Assembly: GCA_023250155.1 (NCBI GenBank)
Contig: JAHFBG010000006.1
Span: forward strand, 11,633-75,632
Source of the DNA: Candidatus Melainabacteria bacterium
GTDB taxonomy: Bacteria > Cyanobacteriota > Vampirovibrionia > 2-02-FULL-35-15
Length of the DNA stretch: 64,000 nt
Direction: 5' to 3'
Shown here: positions 26,969 through 35,034 of the stretch, piece by piece
Numbering within the stretch: the first letter of the stretch is position 1
Layout of the letters: every line of letters begins with the position of its first letter
The notes under the pieces: generated by a model
The model's database searches: none
Told to the model about the DNA's origin: nothing
Seen by the model: the letters and a program-made list of their open reading frames with translations, nothing else
Position numbers and translations under genes: made by a program

Positions 26969-28816
26969 ATGTTGAGAGTAGATAAAACTCCTAGCTCACC
27001 ATTTCCTTTACATAAGACTTTAAGTACTGATGTTAATAGGCCAATTACTACTGCTACTGATAATAAAACTGATACAAAATTTGTAGCCAATGACACAGCT
27101 AAACAACTAAAAATAAAAAATCAAGTAGGAAATACTCTGTGGGATCGTATTCTTGAAAAAGTTATTACAACTATATATCCATCATTAAATAGGTTTTCAG
27201 GGTGGTTAAATAATATTTTTAACCCGAAAGAAATTTCAAACAGTGAAACAGTTCCACAAATAGATCAAATTAATCTAATACTTAGTGAAGATACTAGGGA
27301 TTCTCAACTGAAAGAGTTAAAAAAACTAGCAGAAGATGTACAAGCCATAAACTGTATAGATCAAATTGCTGAATGGGATTTAAACACTAAGATGCCAGAG
27401 AAAGCACTTGAAAGCCGTGGCTGGCAGAGAGCCTATTTAAAAAAACTACAACATGAAATTTTAACCTCAAATGAAATGAAAAGCTTAATTAGTGCTTTCA
27501 CTAATGAAACAACATTAAATCAACTTAATAATACTGATAAAGCTTTAGTGAAAGAGCTGACTAAACTACAGAAGAGAATAGAAAAAGTTCCAGTTAGCTT
27601 ACTTCAAGAATTAACACGAGTGACTACAGAAGCCCATCAGAAATGGCTTGAAGCAAGAGAAAAAAATGACTTTCAGACTTTTGCTCCATCTCTTGAAAAA
27701 ATTATTTTACTGAAGAAGAAAGAAGCAGAGCTGGTGGGTTATACAGGCTCTCCTTATAATACTTTGCTTGAAGTTTTTGAACCTGGTATGACAACAGATA
27801 TTTTGGATAAGCTATTTCTAAATTTAAGAAACTCATTAGCTCCAGTAATTGAAAAGTCAAACAATGAAGAAAAAGAAATAAAAGATGTTTTTTCAAATAA
27901 AAACTTTAGTATTGATAAACAAATGGAATTTTATAGATTGCTTTTAGAGCATATAGGGTTTGATTTCTCAAAAGGAAGACTTGATGAGGCTAAAACACCT
28001 TTCAGTATGGGCATTACACCAAATGACACAAGACTAACCATAAATCCTATTGAAGACAATTTGCTTTGGGGTATACTAACGATGATTCATGAAGGAGGAC
28101 ATGGATTATTGGATCAAGGACTTGATCCAGCGTTAACCAGAACACCATTGTTTGATGCAGCATCATTAGGATTTCATGAGTCACAAGCCAAACTTTATGA
28201 CACGATCATTGCAAAGGGGCTTCCTTTTTGGCAGTACTTATATCCAAAGCTTCAAGAAATATTTCCAGAGCAGCTGAAAAACGTTAGCTTAGAACAATTT
28301 TATAATGCACTAAATAAGGTAAAAACTACACCGTCAAGATTTGAATCAGATGATTTATCATATAACCTTCATAATATGATTCGTTATGAGATTGAAAAGG
28401 AACTAATAGAAGGAAAGCTTGAAGTTAAAGATATTCCAAAATCCTGGAATCAAAAATCTATATCGTACTTAGGTGTAGCTCCTGATAGTGATTCAGAGGG
28501 ACCTCTTGAAGATCCCCACTGGTCTTGTGGTGATATTGGATATTTTCCTACTTATAGTCTTGGGATATTATATGCAGCTCAGATTTATAATACAGCAAAA
28601 AAAGAAATACCGAATCTAGAAGATAAAATTAAAAATGGTGACTTAATCACTCTTAGAGACTGGTTAAAAGAAAAAATTTATAAACATGGGAAAACTAAAT
28701 CACCCAGTGAACTAATTAAAGAAGTTACAGGAGAAGAACTAAATATAAATCATTTTGTAAACTATATAACCTCTGCTATCCAGGTATCTAAGCTTCACTC
28801 ATTGAAAAAGTCTTAA
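26969..28816 (+). CDS. M32 family metallo-carboxypeptidase, copy 1
   Basis: A zinc carboxypeptidase of the Taq/Pfu type that removes C-terminal residues from peptides. The catalytic motif is MIHEGGH, the third zinc ligand is in HESQAKLYD, and the family signatures MIRYEIEKELIEG and DPHWSCGDIGYFPTY are present. About 105 residues precede the family core, which begins near the IAEWDLNTKMP segment; this extension is not recognised. The gene lies just after the peptide permease pair, so degradation of imported peptides is a reasonable inference. A paralogue lies 4.7 kb downstream. Confidence 0.88.
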   Translation: MLRVDKTPSSPFPLHKTLSTDVNRPITTATDNKTDTKFVANDTAKQLKIKNQVGNTLWDRILEKVITTIYPSLNRFSGWLNNIFNPKEISNSETVPQIDQINLILSEDTRDSQLKELKKLAEDVQAINCIDQIAEWDLNTKMPEKALESRGWQRAYLKKLQHEILTSNEMKSLISAFTNETTLNQLNNTDKALVKELTKLQKRIEKVPVSLLQELTRVTTEAHQKWLEAREKNDFQTFAPSLEKIILLKKKEAELVGYTGSPYNTLLEVFEPGMTTDILDKLFLNLRNSLAPVIEKSNNEEKEIKDVFSNKNFSIDKQMEFYRLLLEHIGFDFSKGRLDEAKTPFSMGITPNDTRLTINPIEDNLLWGILTMIHEGGHGLLDQGLDPALTRTPLFDAASLGFHESQAKLYDTIIAKGLPFWQYLYPKLQEIFPEQLKNVSLEQFYNALNKVKTTPSRFESDDLSYNLHNMIRYEIEKELIEGKLEVKDIPKSWNQKSISYLGVAPDSDSEGPLEDPHWSCGDIGYFPTYSLGILYAAQIYNTAKKEIPNLEDKIKNGDLITLRDWLKEKIYKHGKTKSPSELIKEVTGEELNINHFVNYITSAIQVSKLHSLKKS

Positions 28817-28941
28817 AAACACCTACATGTCTTAAGCGAACCGTATCCCAAGCAAAATGCGGTTAAAATTTAATAAACAGCATTTTGTGCAGGGTGAAAG
28901 GTGAGCAAAGGCATGTGGGTGATAATAAAAAAGACTTTTTC
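28804..28941. repeat. 138-bp nested palindrome overlapping the M32 stop codon
   Basis: Three nested stems: GAAAAAGTCTT (28804-28814) with AAGACTTTTTC (28931-28941), perfect 11 bp; CACCTACATG (28820-28829) with CATGTGGGTG (28912-28921), one G-U; and an inner hairpin, CAAAATGC with GCATTTTG. The outer arm includes the M32 stop codon. On the minus strand the middle stem is followed by UUUUU. It could be a 3'-UTR structure, a processed RNA or a small palindromic insertion. Confidence 0.65.
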
Positions 28942-28997
28942 AGAGTCTCCTCGCAATTAATTGAAAAAAATATAGTACAATTTATTCAATTCTAATT

Positions 28998-29891
28998 ATG
29001 AAACCCAATAAACCACTATTAGCAGATCTTGGACTAATCTATGCCAGCGCCATATGGGGTACTACATTTTTTGTGGTTAAAGATATTTTAAAGAACATAG
29101 ATCCTGTAATTTTATGTGCCTATCGGTTTTTAATAGCAGGGTTGATAATTTTGCCTTATCTTCTTTTAAAAAGAAAATCTATATTTGCTCACTGGGGGCA
29201 AGGGTTTATCTTAGGCATTGCTTTATGGGGTATTTATTTATCACAAACTATTGGACTACTTTATACTACAGCATCAAATGCAGCATTTATAACAGGATTA
29301 TTTGTAGCTTTTGTACCTTTGTTTGCATTTATATTTTTACGAAAATCTCCATCACTAGTGAATTTATTAGCTGTTTTATTTTCAATATCTGGACTTTGGA
29401 TATTAACAGGTGGATTAAAAGAAATAAATAAAGGAGATCTAATCACGCTCATTACAGCAATTTCTTATGCCATGCACATAATACTTGCAGACATTTATAT
29501 AAAGAACAAACTAGATCCCTATATTCTTACTTTTCAACAATTCATTACAGTAGCACTGCTTAGTTTTATTACTGCTTTTATATTCCAATTACCACATTCT
29601 ATAAGTAGTTCTAAAGTTATTTGGATAATGAGTTATTTGATTTTCTTTCCAACAGTTATAGCTTTTTTAATTCAATTACTAGCTCAAAGGCTTACGGCAC
29701 CATTAAGAGTTTCACTTATCTTTGCACTTGAACCTGTCTTTGGAGCTATCTTTGCATGGACTTTTGGAGGAGAAGCATTTATTTCCAGTCGTGCAATAGG
29801 AGGTTTATTTATATTTATTGCAATTATAGTAAGTAGTTTTAGTCTTGATCTTGCTTTTCCTATGATCTTAAAAAGAAGAAGCTCCTTATGA
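28998..29891 (+). CDS. EamA/DMT family transporter
   Basis: About ten hydrophobic helices in two repeated EamA halves make this a drug/metabolite-type exporter of 297 residues, the normal length. The N-terminal YASAIWGTTFFVVK and the second-half FALEPVFGAIFAWTFGGE segments are typical. Substrate cannot be predicted; relatives export amino acids or other small metabolites. The end overlaps the convergent downstream gene by 6 bp. Confidence 0.88.
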   Translation: MKPNKPLLADLGLIYASAIWGTTFFVVKDILKNIDPVILCAYRFLIAGLIILPYLLLKRKSIFAHWGQGFILGIALWGIYLSQTIGLLYTTASNAAFITGLFVAFVPLFAFIFLRKSPSLVNLLAVLFSISGLWILTGGLKEINKGDLITLITAISYAMHIILADIYIKNKLDPYILTFQQFITVALLSFITAFIFQLPHSISSSKVIWIMSYLIFFPTVIAFLIQLLAQRLTAPLRVSLIFALEPVFGAIFAWTFGGEAFISSRAIGGLFIFIAIIVSSFSLDLAFPMILKRRSSL

Positions 29892-30404
29892 AAGAGCTTT
29901 ACCTATAGAATTCAAGTCCTTGAGTTTGACTATCCTAATAGCTATATTCATAGGAGCTAGCTTTTTCAGTAGTTCAAAAGTAGCTTCTGGAATTTCTGTA
30001 ATCTCTCCTTGTATTTTCAACGAATCGTGATGAAAACTAGGAGTGTTAATGTTGATTCTTAGATCACGTCCCCCATCACCAGGATCATCTGCTGTTATAG
30101 TAAACCCTTCTTTTATTAAAAAATCACAAAAGTCTCGTAAGCTTTTACTGTATAAACTAGTGAACAGGTAACCACTGGGAGTTCTTGAATCCGAATAATG
30201 CAAATAATCATCTTGCGTTAGCTTAAAAAGCGTGATGTCATTTTTCCCTTCTGAAGCAGCCTTTAAAACAATTTCCTTTAAATTTGCTATGGTACTTTGT
30301 ATGTGCTCTGCTATTTCTTGTTCTCTTTTTAGTGCTATAGCATTTTGAGCAGCACTTAAAGTTTGCTTTGCTTGATCTATTAATCTTAAACCAGTAGTAA
30401 CCAT
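29886..30404 (-). CDS. hypothetical protein, 172 residues
   Basis: I do not recognise this protein. It has a good ribosome site (AAGGAGA) before the ATG at 30404. The first 55 residues look like a long amphipathic helix rich in A, Q and K (LRLIDQAKQTLSAAQNAIA), then a mixed alpha/beta part with DDPGDGGRDLRININTPSFH. No signal peptide or membrane segment is seen. It overlaps the convergent DMT gene by 6 bp. Confidence 0.65.
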   Translation of the reverse strand: MVTTGLRLIDQAKQTLSAAQNAIALKREQEIAEHIQSTIANLKEIVLKAASEGKNDITLFKLTQDDYLHYSDSRTPSGYLFTSLYSKSLRDFCDFLIKEGFTITADDPGDGGRDLRININTPSFHHDSLKIQGEITEIPEATFELLKKLAPMNIAIRIVKLKDLNSIGKALS

Positions 30405-30641
30405 AAATTTCTCCTTAAATATTTTTTATAAACCTAATCAATATCTTACAGTAACAAACTACGCTCCCCTTAATCAAGAAATACAAGATTCAATTCTCTC
30501 TCATCTTTTTTCTTAACCAGGCGGGATTTGTTTTGCTAACGGCAACCTAGCAATTAGTTGTTTAATCTAGCGTTTTGCATGGCAGAATGCTATTGCAAGC
30601 AACGATTTGCAAGGTAAATATGACTTCAGGGGACAAACCTT
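30405..30641. other. intergenic region, nothing assigned
   Basis: A 237-bp gap with several short inverted repeats, for example TTGCAA at 30593-30598 and again at 30607-30612, and GCTA/TAGC pairs around 30535-30552. I find no gene or known RNA. Confidence 0.3.
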
Positions 30642-31331
30642 CTACCCTGGCTTCTTCCCATAGTACTGAGCAAAAGGCCAATATATTGAGTATAAAAACC
30701 CAAGAGAAATCACTATAAGAAATAATAGTCTAGTTTGGTTAAAAAGTAAAAATATTGAGATCAATAAATATTGTTCACCGATTTTAAATCGGAGGATGGG
30801 GCATAGGTTATAAACATTTTTACCAAGAGCAAAGAAAGAATTGAGAATTGAAGATGTTGTGTTGATGTTTTGATGTGCTGATGTGCTGGTGTTCTGATAT
30901 TCTGATGTTTTCTGATCCTTTGTTTCTAATTTCACATCCTGATTCACATAGTAATCCAGTAAATAAATAAAAAACAAACTTGTCATACCAAGTGGCCATA
31001 TTTTCCAGTCTTGATATATAGCATAATGTCCATAGGCAATTGAAAAATAAATTAAAAAATCTTTTACCCTATCTGTTACTCTGTCATACCACGCTCCAAA
31101 ATTGCTAGACTGTTTTCTGTATCGTGCTAACTGTCCATCTAGGCAGTCAAGAACAAAGACTAGCTGAACTAATACACTGCCTACTATTAAACAAGTCATA
31201 GTTCCTTTAGAAATTAAAAATGCAGCTATAAAACAAAGAAGTAAAGAGCTTGTAGTTACTATGTTTGGAGTAATCCACTTAATATCAGCTATAAAAAACA
31301 AAAGTAAATTTGCACAAGGACCTGAAAACAA
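30642..31331 (-). CDS. CDP-alcohol phosphatidyltransferase family protein
   Basis: The full CDP-alcohol phosphotransferase motif DGx2ARx8Gx3Dx3D is present as DGQLARYRKQSSNFGAWYDRVTD, which transfers a phospho-alcohol from CDP. Hydrophobic helices fit a membrane enzyme of phospholipid or inositol-phosphate synthesis; the acceptor cannot be read. The only standard in-frame start is the TTG at 31329-31331, yet the open frame continues upstream to 31394 and encodes a family-like lead (KKKDGWWASLFSGP), so translation may begin at an ATT or ATA nearer the panB stop. A low-complexity insertion (DQKTSEYQNTSTSAHQNINT, nt 30850-30930) interrupts a loop. Confidence 0.8.
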   Translation of the reverse strand: MFSGPCANLLLFFIADIKWITPNIVTTSSLLLCFIAAFLISKGTMTCLIVGSVLVQLVFVLDCLDGQLARYRKQSSNFGAWYDRVTDRVKDFLIYFSIAYGHYAIYQDWKIWPLGMTSLFFIYLLDYYVNQDVKLETKDQKTSEYQNTSTSAHQNINTTSSILNSFFALGKNVYNLCPILRFKIGEQYLLISIFLLFNQTRLLFLIVISLGFLYSIYWPFAQYYGKKPG

Positions 31332-31383
31332 TGATGCCCACCAGCCATCTTTTTTTTTAATTGCTGCTTTTATATTTTCTTTA

Positions 31384-32217
31384 TTAATTGGTTTTTATCT
31401 TTTCAGCTTCTGACTCTGTCATGAAGAAGCTTTCTGAATCACTAGGATATTTACTTTCTTTGACATCGTTGATAAATCTTTTTATTGCATCTTCAGAATC
31501 TTTTCCACTTTCAAGATAGCGTTTTACAAAACTTGGTTTGAAATCTATAAACTTTCCTAACAAATCATCTGTAACTAATATTTGTCCGTCACAGCCACTT
31601 CCTGCACCGATTCCAATAACAGGGATATCTAAACTTTCTGTGATTAATGTTGCTGATTCACTGGGTACTAGTTCTACTACTACGGCGAAACAACCAGCAT
31701 CTTGTAAATCTTTGGCTTGAAGAACAAGTTTATGTGCTTCATTTGCAGTCTTAGCTTGAACCTTATTTCCACCGAGAGCATTAACTGATTGTGGTGTAAA
31801 TCCAATATGTCCTAAAACGGGAATTCCTACTGAAACCATTTTTTTAATTATTTTTAAAATATATTCTGAAGCGCCTTCTAGCTTTACTGCATGTGCACCT
31901 ATCTGCAAGCATCTTCCGGCATTATAAATGGCATCTTTTTTACTAACCTGATAGCTTAAAAATGGTAAGTCAACTACAACTAATGCATTTTTAACTCCTC
32001 TGATGACGGCTTTAGCATGATGTAACATTTCATCCATCGTGAGAGGAAGAGTACTATCGTATCCAAGAGCTACCTGGGCTAAGCTATCCCCTACTAAAAT
32101 TAAATCAACCCCAGACTTATCAAGTATTTTAGCGGTGCTATAGTCATATGCTGTTAAGGCAATAATCTTGCGGTTTTGTTTTTTTGAGTCTCTAATAGTA
32201 TGTGTTGTAATTGGCAT
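31384..32217 (-). CDS. panB: ketopantoate hydroxymethyltransferase
   Basis: Makes ketopantoate from 2-oxoisovalerate and methylenetetrahydrofolate, the first committed step of pantothenate and coenzyme A synthesis. The N-terminus KIIALTAYDYSTAKILDKSG, the metal-binding LILVGDSLAQ segment, HIGFTPQSVNALGG, the VVELVPSE strand and IPVIGIGAGSGCDGQILV are all typical. The 277-residue length is normal. A large structured region (32304-32496) lies upstream on the same strand, and a TATAAA lies 6 nt before ATG. The CDP-alcohol phosphatidyltransferase follows closely. metF, of the same folate pool, is elsewhere in the window. Confidence 0.94.
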   Translation of the reverse strand: MPITTHTIRDSKKQNRKIIALTAYDYSTAKILDKSGVDLILVGDSLAQVALGYDSTLPLTMDEMLHHAKAVIRGVKNALVVVDLPFLSYQVSKKDAIYNAGRCLQIGAHAVKLEGASEYILKIIKKMVSVGIPVLGHIGFTPQSVNALGGNKVQAKTANEAHKLVLQAKDLQDAGCFAVVVELVPSESATLITESLDIPVIGIGAGSGCDGQILVTDDLLGKFIDFKPSFVKRYLESGKDSEDAIKRFINDVKESKYPSDSESFFMTESEAEKIKTN

Positions 32218-32303
32218 ATTAGGTTTATAAGTTTATAAGAATATAAGTCTATAGGTCAAGAGGAGGCAATGCTATTTTGAGTGATACTAAAACTCTATTA
32301 TTT

Positions 32304-32496
32304 GTTAACTTAAGCTAAAAAAGGTTCATGTACCAAGTGCAGGAGCCGGACAGCCCAAGGGAACCTTATGTAATCTGCCTAATACAACTAAGATAACTGG
32401 AAATGAGTGCAATTACAAATTATAAAGCCAAGAACCCCGCGGCTTTGGAAGGCTCCAAACTGGTACATGAATCGAAATAATAATGCTTAAGTTAAC
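32304..32496 (-). ncRNA. structured RNA or leader upstream of panB, family not identified
   Basis: Nested helices: GTTAACTTAAGC (32304-32315) with 32485-32496, perfect 12 bp; a 13-bp helix of 32323-32335 with 32461-32473, one G-U; and GGAGCC (32342-32347) with GGCTCC (32451-32456). Inside are hairpins 32370-32378/32409-32416 and 32424-32429/32441-32446. On the minus strand the 13-bp helix is followed directly by U6. The segment GAACCTT before it can instead pair with AAGGTTC (32361-32367), a competing 7-bp stem. It could be a 6S-like rod RNA or a switch controlling panB. The orientation is favoured by the U-tract, not proven. Confidence 0.6.
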
Positions 32497-32530
32497 AGGA
32501 ATGGCTAAAGTTTCTTGCAATGACATATCT

Positions 32531-33214
32531 TCATAAAAACTCAAAGATTTCGTTAAGATTTGAAATACTTTTTACAGTTTTATCAGTATTGAAACCATCT
32601 CTATCAATTAGAAGTGAATTTATGTTTAAATCACATGCAGGATAATAATCTACATTAAGACTATCACCTATATATAAGGATTCTTCTGCAAGGACATTTA
32701 ACTCACTTAATGCATATTGAAACATTGCAGGATGTGGTTTTGAATATCCTACTTTTCCTGAATAGCTTAAAACCTGAAAATATTTAATAAGATCTAATTC
32801 TTTTAAAATAATCTCAAGACGACTATCGAAATTTGATATTAATCCAATTTGGAAGCCAAACAGTTTTTCCAAGGTTGGAATTACATCACTATAAATGGCC
32901 CAGGTATTTTTCTTTGTGAATTCTTTAAAAATCAAATCAAATAGAAGATCAAATTTATCATTCAAATCATAATTAGCTCTTTTAAAAGTTTCAAGGACAA
33001 CTCTGTGCCACCACTTTTTTTCCTCTTCTTCACCACCAGTGGGCTGTGCTTCCAGATGAAATGCGATTTGAAAGCTTTTATTTAGCTTTTCAGGATCAGC
33101 ATTAAAACCAAATCCTCGTGCTACTTCTGAATATACTGTTCCAACGGAATCCTTTACATAGATTAAGGTTCCTACAAGATCAAATAGCACTGCTTTTATA
33201 CGAGAATCTTTCAT
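32531..33214 (-). CDS. HAD-superfamily hydrolase-like protein
   Basis: The haloacid dehalogenase fold is clear: motif I VLFDLVGTL (nucleophile Asp), motif II LISNFDSR, motif III Lys in VGYSKPHPAMF and motif IV LYIGDSLNVDYYPA. In motif I the second acidic residue (DxD) is Val, so the usual general acid/base of phosphatases is missing; the same position varies in dehalogenases and phosphonatases. The 227-residue length with an alpha-helical cap fits the HAD-IA group. Substrate unknown. It is divergent from the second M32 gene. Confidence 0.83.
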   Translation of the reverse strand: MKDSRIKAVLFDLVGTLIYVKDSVGTVYSEVARGFGFNADPEKLNKSFQIAFHLEAQPTGGEEEEKKWWHRVVLETFKRANYDLNDKFDLLFDLIFKEFTKKNTWAIYSDVIPTLEKLFGFQIGLISNFDSRLEIILKELDLIKYFQVLSYSGKVGYSKPHPAMFQYALSELNVLAEESLYIGDSLNVDYYPACDLNINSLLIDRDGFNTDKTVKSISNLNEIFEFL

Positions 33215-33219
33215 TCTAT

Positions 33220-33241
33220 ATACGATACCTTTTCATTTGAC
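33220..33241 (+). repeat. 22-bp box, second copy, with promoter-like sequence
   Basis: Identical to 26892-26913. Its end forms TTGACA (33237-33242), followed after 17 bp by TAATTT (33260-33265), a reasonable promoter for the second M32 gene with a long (about 200 nt) leader. It also sits just upstream of the divergent HAD gene. Confidence 0.7.
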
Positions 33242-33272
33242 ATGCAGTAAACCTATTGATAATTTCTTGTTT

Positions 33273-33410
33273 TTACCTACCGCCTGTTTTTTCGCTATGC
33301 TCCCAAAACAGGCTTTCCAGAGTGCTTCCAGTCTGCTATTTATAACATCTTACAGATTTTACCGAATAAATCGGATAAAATCTTATCTTATAAATCGTTT
33401 ATTTAGAAAT
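33273..33410 (+). repeat. 138-bp dispersed element, copy A
   Basis: Aligns without gaps to the reverse complement of 46081-46218, with about 15 differences in 138 positions, mostly transitions. It contains a perfect 9-bp stem, GCCTGTTTT (33282-33290) with AAAACAGGC (33305-33313), around a 14-nt loop. A second stem is GATTTTA-CCGA with TCGG-A-TAAAATC. The copies differ at both partners of one base pair (T-A here, G-C in copy B). It lies in the leader of the second M32 gene. Confidence 0.88.
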
Positions 33411-33474
33411 ATTACACTAGCTAAGTAGTAACAATTTCTTCTTAGATATATTATCAGGAAACAATTATACAAGG

Positions 33475-35034
33475 ATGTATTCTGTGAAAATATTTTCTTT
33501 ACTTAAACCGATTTTTCAGAGTGAAGCACCTGAAACCGAAAAAAAACTTAAACTCTTAAAAAAGATTGCAACTGACTTACAAACCATAAAAGATTTATCA
33601 CAGCTTTGTATATGGGATACAGCGGTAAATATGCCAAAGTCAAACATTGAAGATAGATCCTGGCAGATGACATTTCTTGCAAAACAAAATCATAAGCAGC
33701 TAACTGATGATGATATTAAACAACTTATTGATTTCTTTTCAAACGAAAAACAAATTGTACAATTAAATGCTCAGGATAAAGCAATTGTCAGAGAGCTTAG
33801 TCGAGCTTATAGAAGAGAAGAGAATATCTCTTCTAATGTTATAGAAGATTTAACAAACATTGTGACTACTGCAGAACAATTGTGGATGCAGAATGATGGA
33901 AAAGTTGATTTTGATATGTTCAAACCAATTATGGAAAAAATCGTTTCTTATAAACAAGAAATTGCAAAATCTATAGACGCTCATGATACTCCTTATAATG
34001 TTTTGCTTGATGAGTATGAGTCAGGGATGACTACTAAAGAACTAGATACAATATTTGAAAAGTTGAAGAAAGAACTTATTCCCCTTATACAAAAACTTTC
34101 TTCTAAAAAACCTGATGCTAGCTGTATTACAAAAGAATATGACCATAAGAAACTTTTAAATTTAAGTAAAGAACTTTTATCTACAATAGGTTTTGATTTG
34201 ACACGTGGTGTTTTAGGTGAGAGCAGTTCTTTGTTTGCTGTAAATATAGCTTCAAATGATGTTCGATTAACAACTACGATTGAAGGAAATAATTTAAATG
34301 CTACTTTTGCAAATATTCTTCATGAAGGAGGACATGGTATTAATTACCAAAGCATTGACCCAAAACTTGCTAAAACACCATTGTTTGATGCTGTCTCTTT
34401 AGGAGCAGATGAGTCAATAGCTCGATTGTTTGAACAAATTATTGGACTATCTCAACCATTTTGGAAGTTTTATTTTCCTAGACTACAAGAAAGATTTCCT
34501 GAACAATTAAAAAATACTACTTTTGAGGATTTTTATAAAGCAATGAACTCTGTGAATATGACTTGTTCCTGGTATGAATCAGATGAACTAACATCAAATC
34601 TGCACATAATTATGAGATATGAAATTGAAAGAGACTTAGTAAATGGAAAAATAAGCGTTAGTGACCTACCAAGAATTTGGAATGAAAAAATGCAAAAGTA
34701 CTTTGGACTTAAACCTACTTTAGATAATGAAGGACCTTTGCAAAATAGTTATTGGGCGTCAGGTGAGTTTGGATATTTGCCTCTGTACACTATAGGAAAT
34801 CTTTATGCAGCACAAATTTTTAACACAATGAAAAAAGAAATCCCAGGCATTGATGATCAAATCTCCAAGGGTGATTTTAAAAATCTTGTAGGATGGTTAA
34901 AAAACAATGTTTGCAAATATGGAAAATTAGAAACCCCTAAAGAAATGATTTTAAGAGTTAGTGGAGAGCCATTAAATATTGATCATTACATAAACCATAT
35001 TAAAGAGAAATATAAGGAGATCTATAAGCTTTGA
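33475..35034 (+). CDS. M32 family metallo-carboxypeptidase paralogue, diverged
   Basis: Same family as the gene at 26969. The zinc motif ILHEGGH and the MRYEIERDLVNG segment are kept, but two family-conserved histidines are changed: HES(Q) reads DESI (the zinc-ligand Glu remains) and the DxHW motif reads NSYW. It lacks the long N-terminal extension of copy 1 and has the usual size of about 500 residues. Zinc binding is probably preserved; substrate specificity or rate may differ. AAGG directly abuts the ATG at 33475, too close for a normal ribosome site. The end overlaps the convergent ROK gene by 13 bp. Confidence 0.85.
   Translation: MYSVKIFSLLKPIFQSEAPETEKKLKLLKKIATDLQTIKDLSQLCIWDTAVNMPKSNIEDRSWQMTFLAKQNHKQLTDDDIKQLIDFFSNEKQIVQLNAQDKAIVRELSRAYRREENISSNVIEDLTNIVTTAEQLWMQNDGKVDFDMFKPIMEKIVSYKQEIAKSIDAHDTPYNVLLDEYESGMTTKELDTIFEKLKKELIPLIQKLSSKKPDASCITKEYDHKKLLNLSKELLSTIGFDLTRGVLGESSSLFAVNIASNDVRLTTTIEGNNLNATFANILHEGGHGINYQSIDPKLAKTPLFDAVSLGADESIARLFEQIIGLSQPFWKFYFPRLQERFPEQLKNTTFEDFYKAMNSVNMTCSWYESDELTSNLHIIMRYEIERDLVNGKISVSDLPRIWNEKMQKYFGLKPTLDNEGPLQNSYWASGEFGYLPLYTIGNLYAAQIFNTMKKEIPGIDDQISKGDFKNLVGWLKNNVCKYGKLETPKEMILRVSGEPLNIDHYINHIKEKYKEIYKL

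Noticed and set aside
28820..28921. Possible SRP RNA because of a CAGG-10 nt-AGCA spacing
   Set aside because: The ten bases between do not form the tetraloop stem, and a convincing SRP RNA is present at 47071-47157.
32304..32496. tmRNA or RNase P RNA for the structured region
   Set aside because: No tRNA-like ends, no GGTTCGA-type motif and no RNase P core sequences on either strand.
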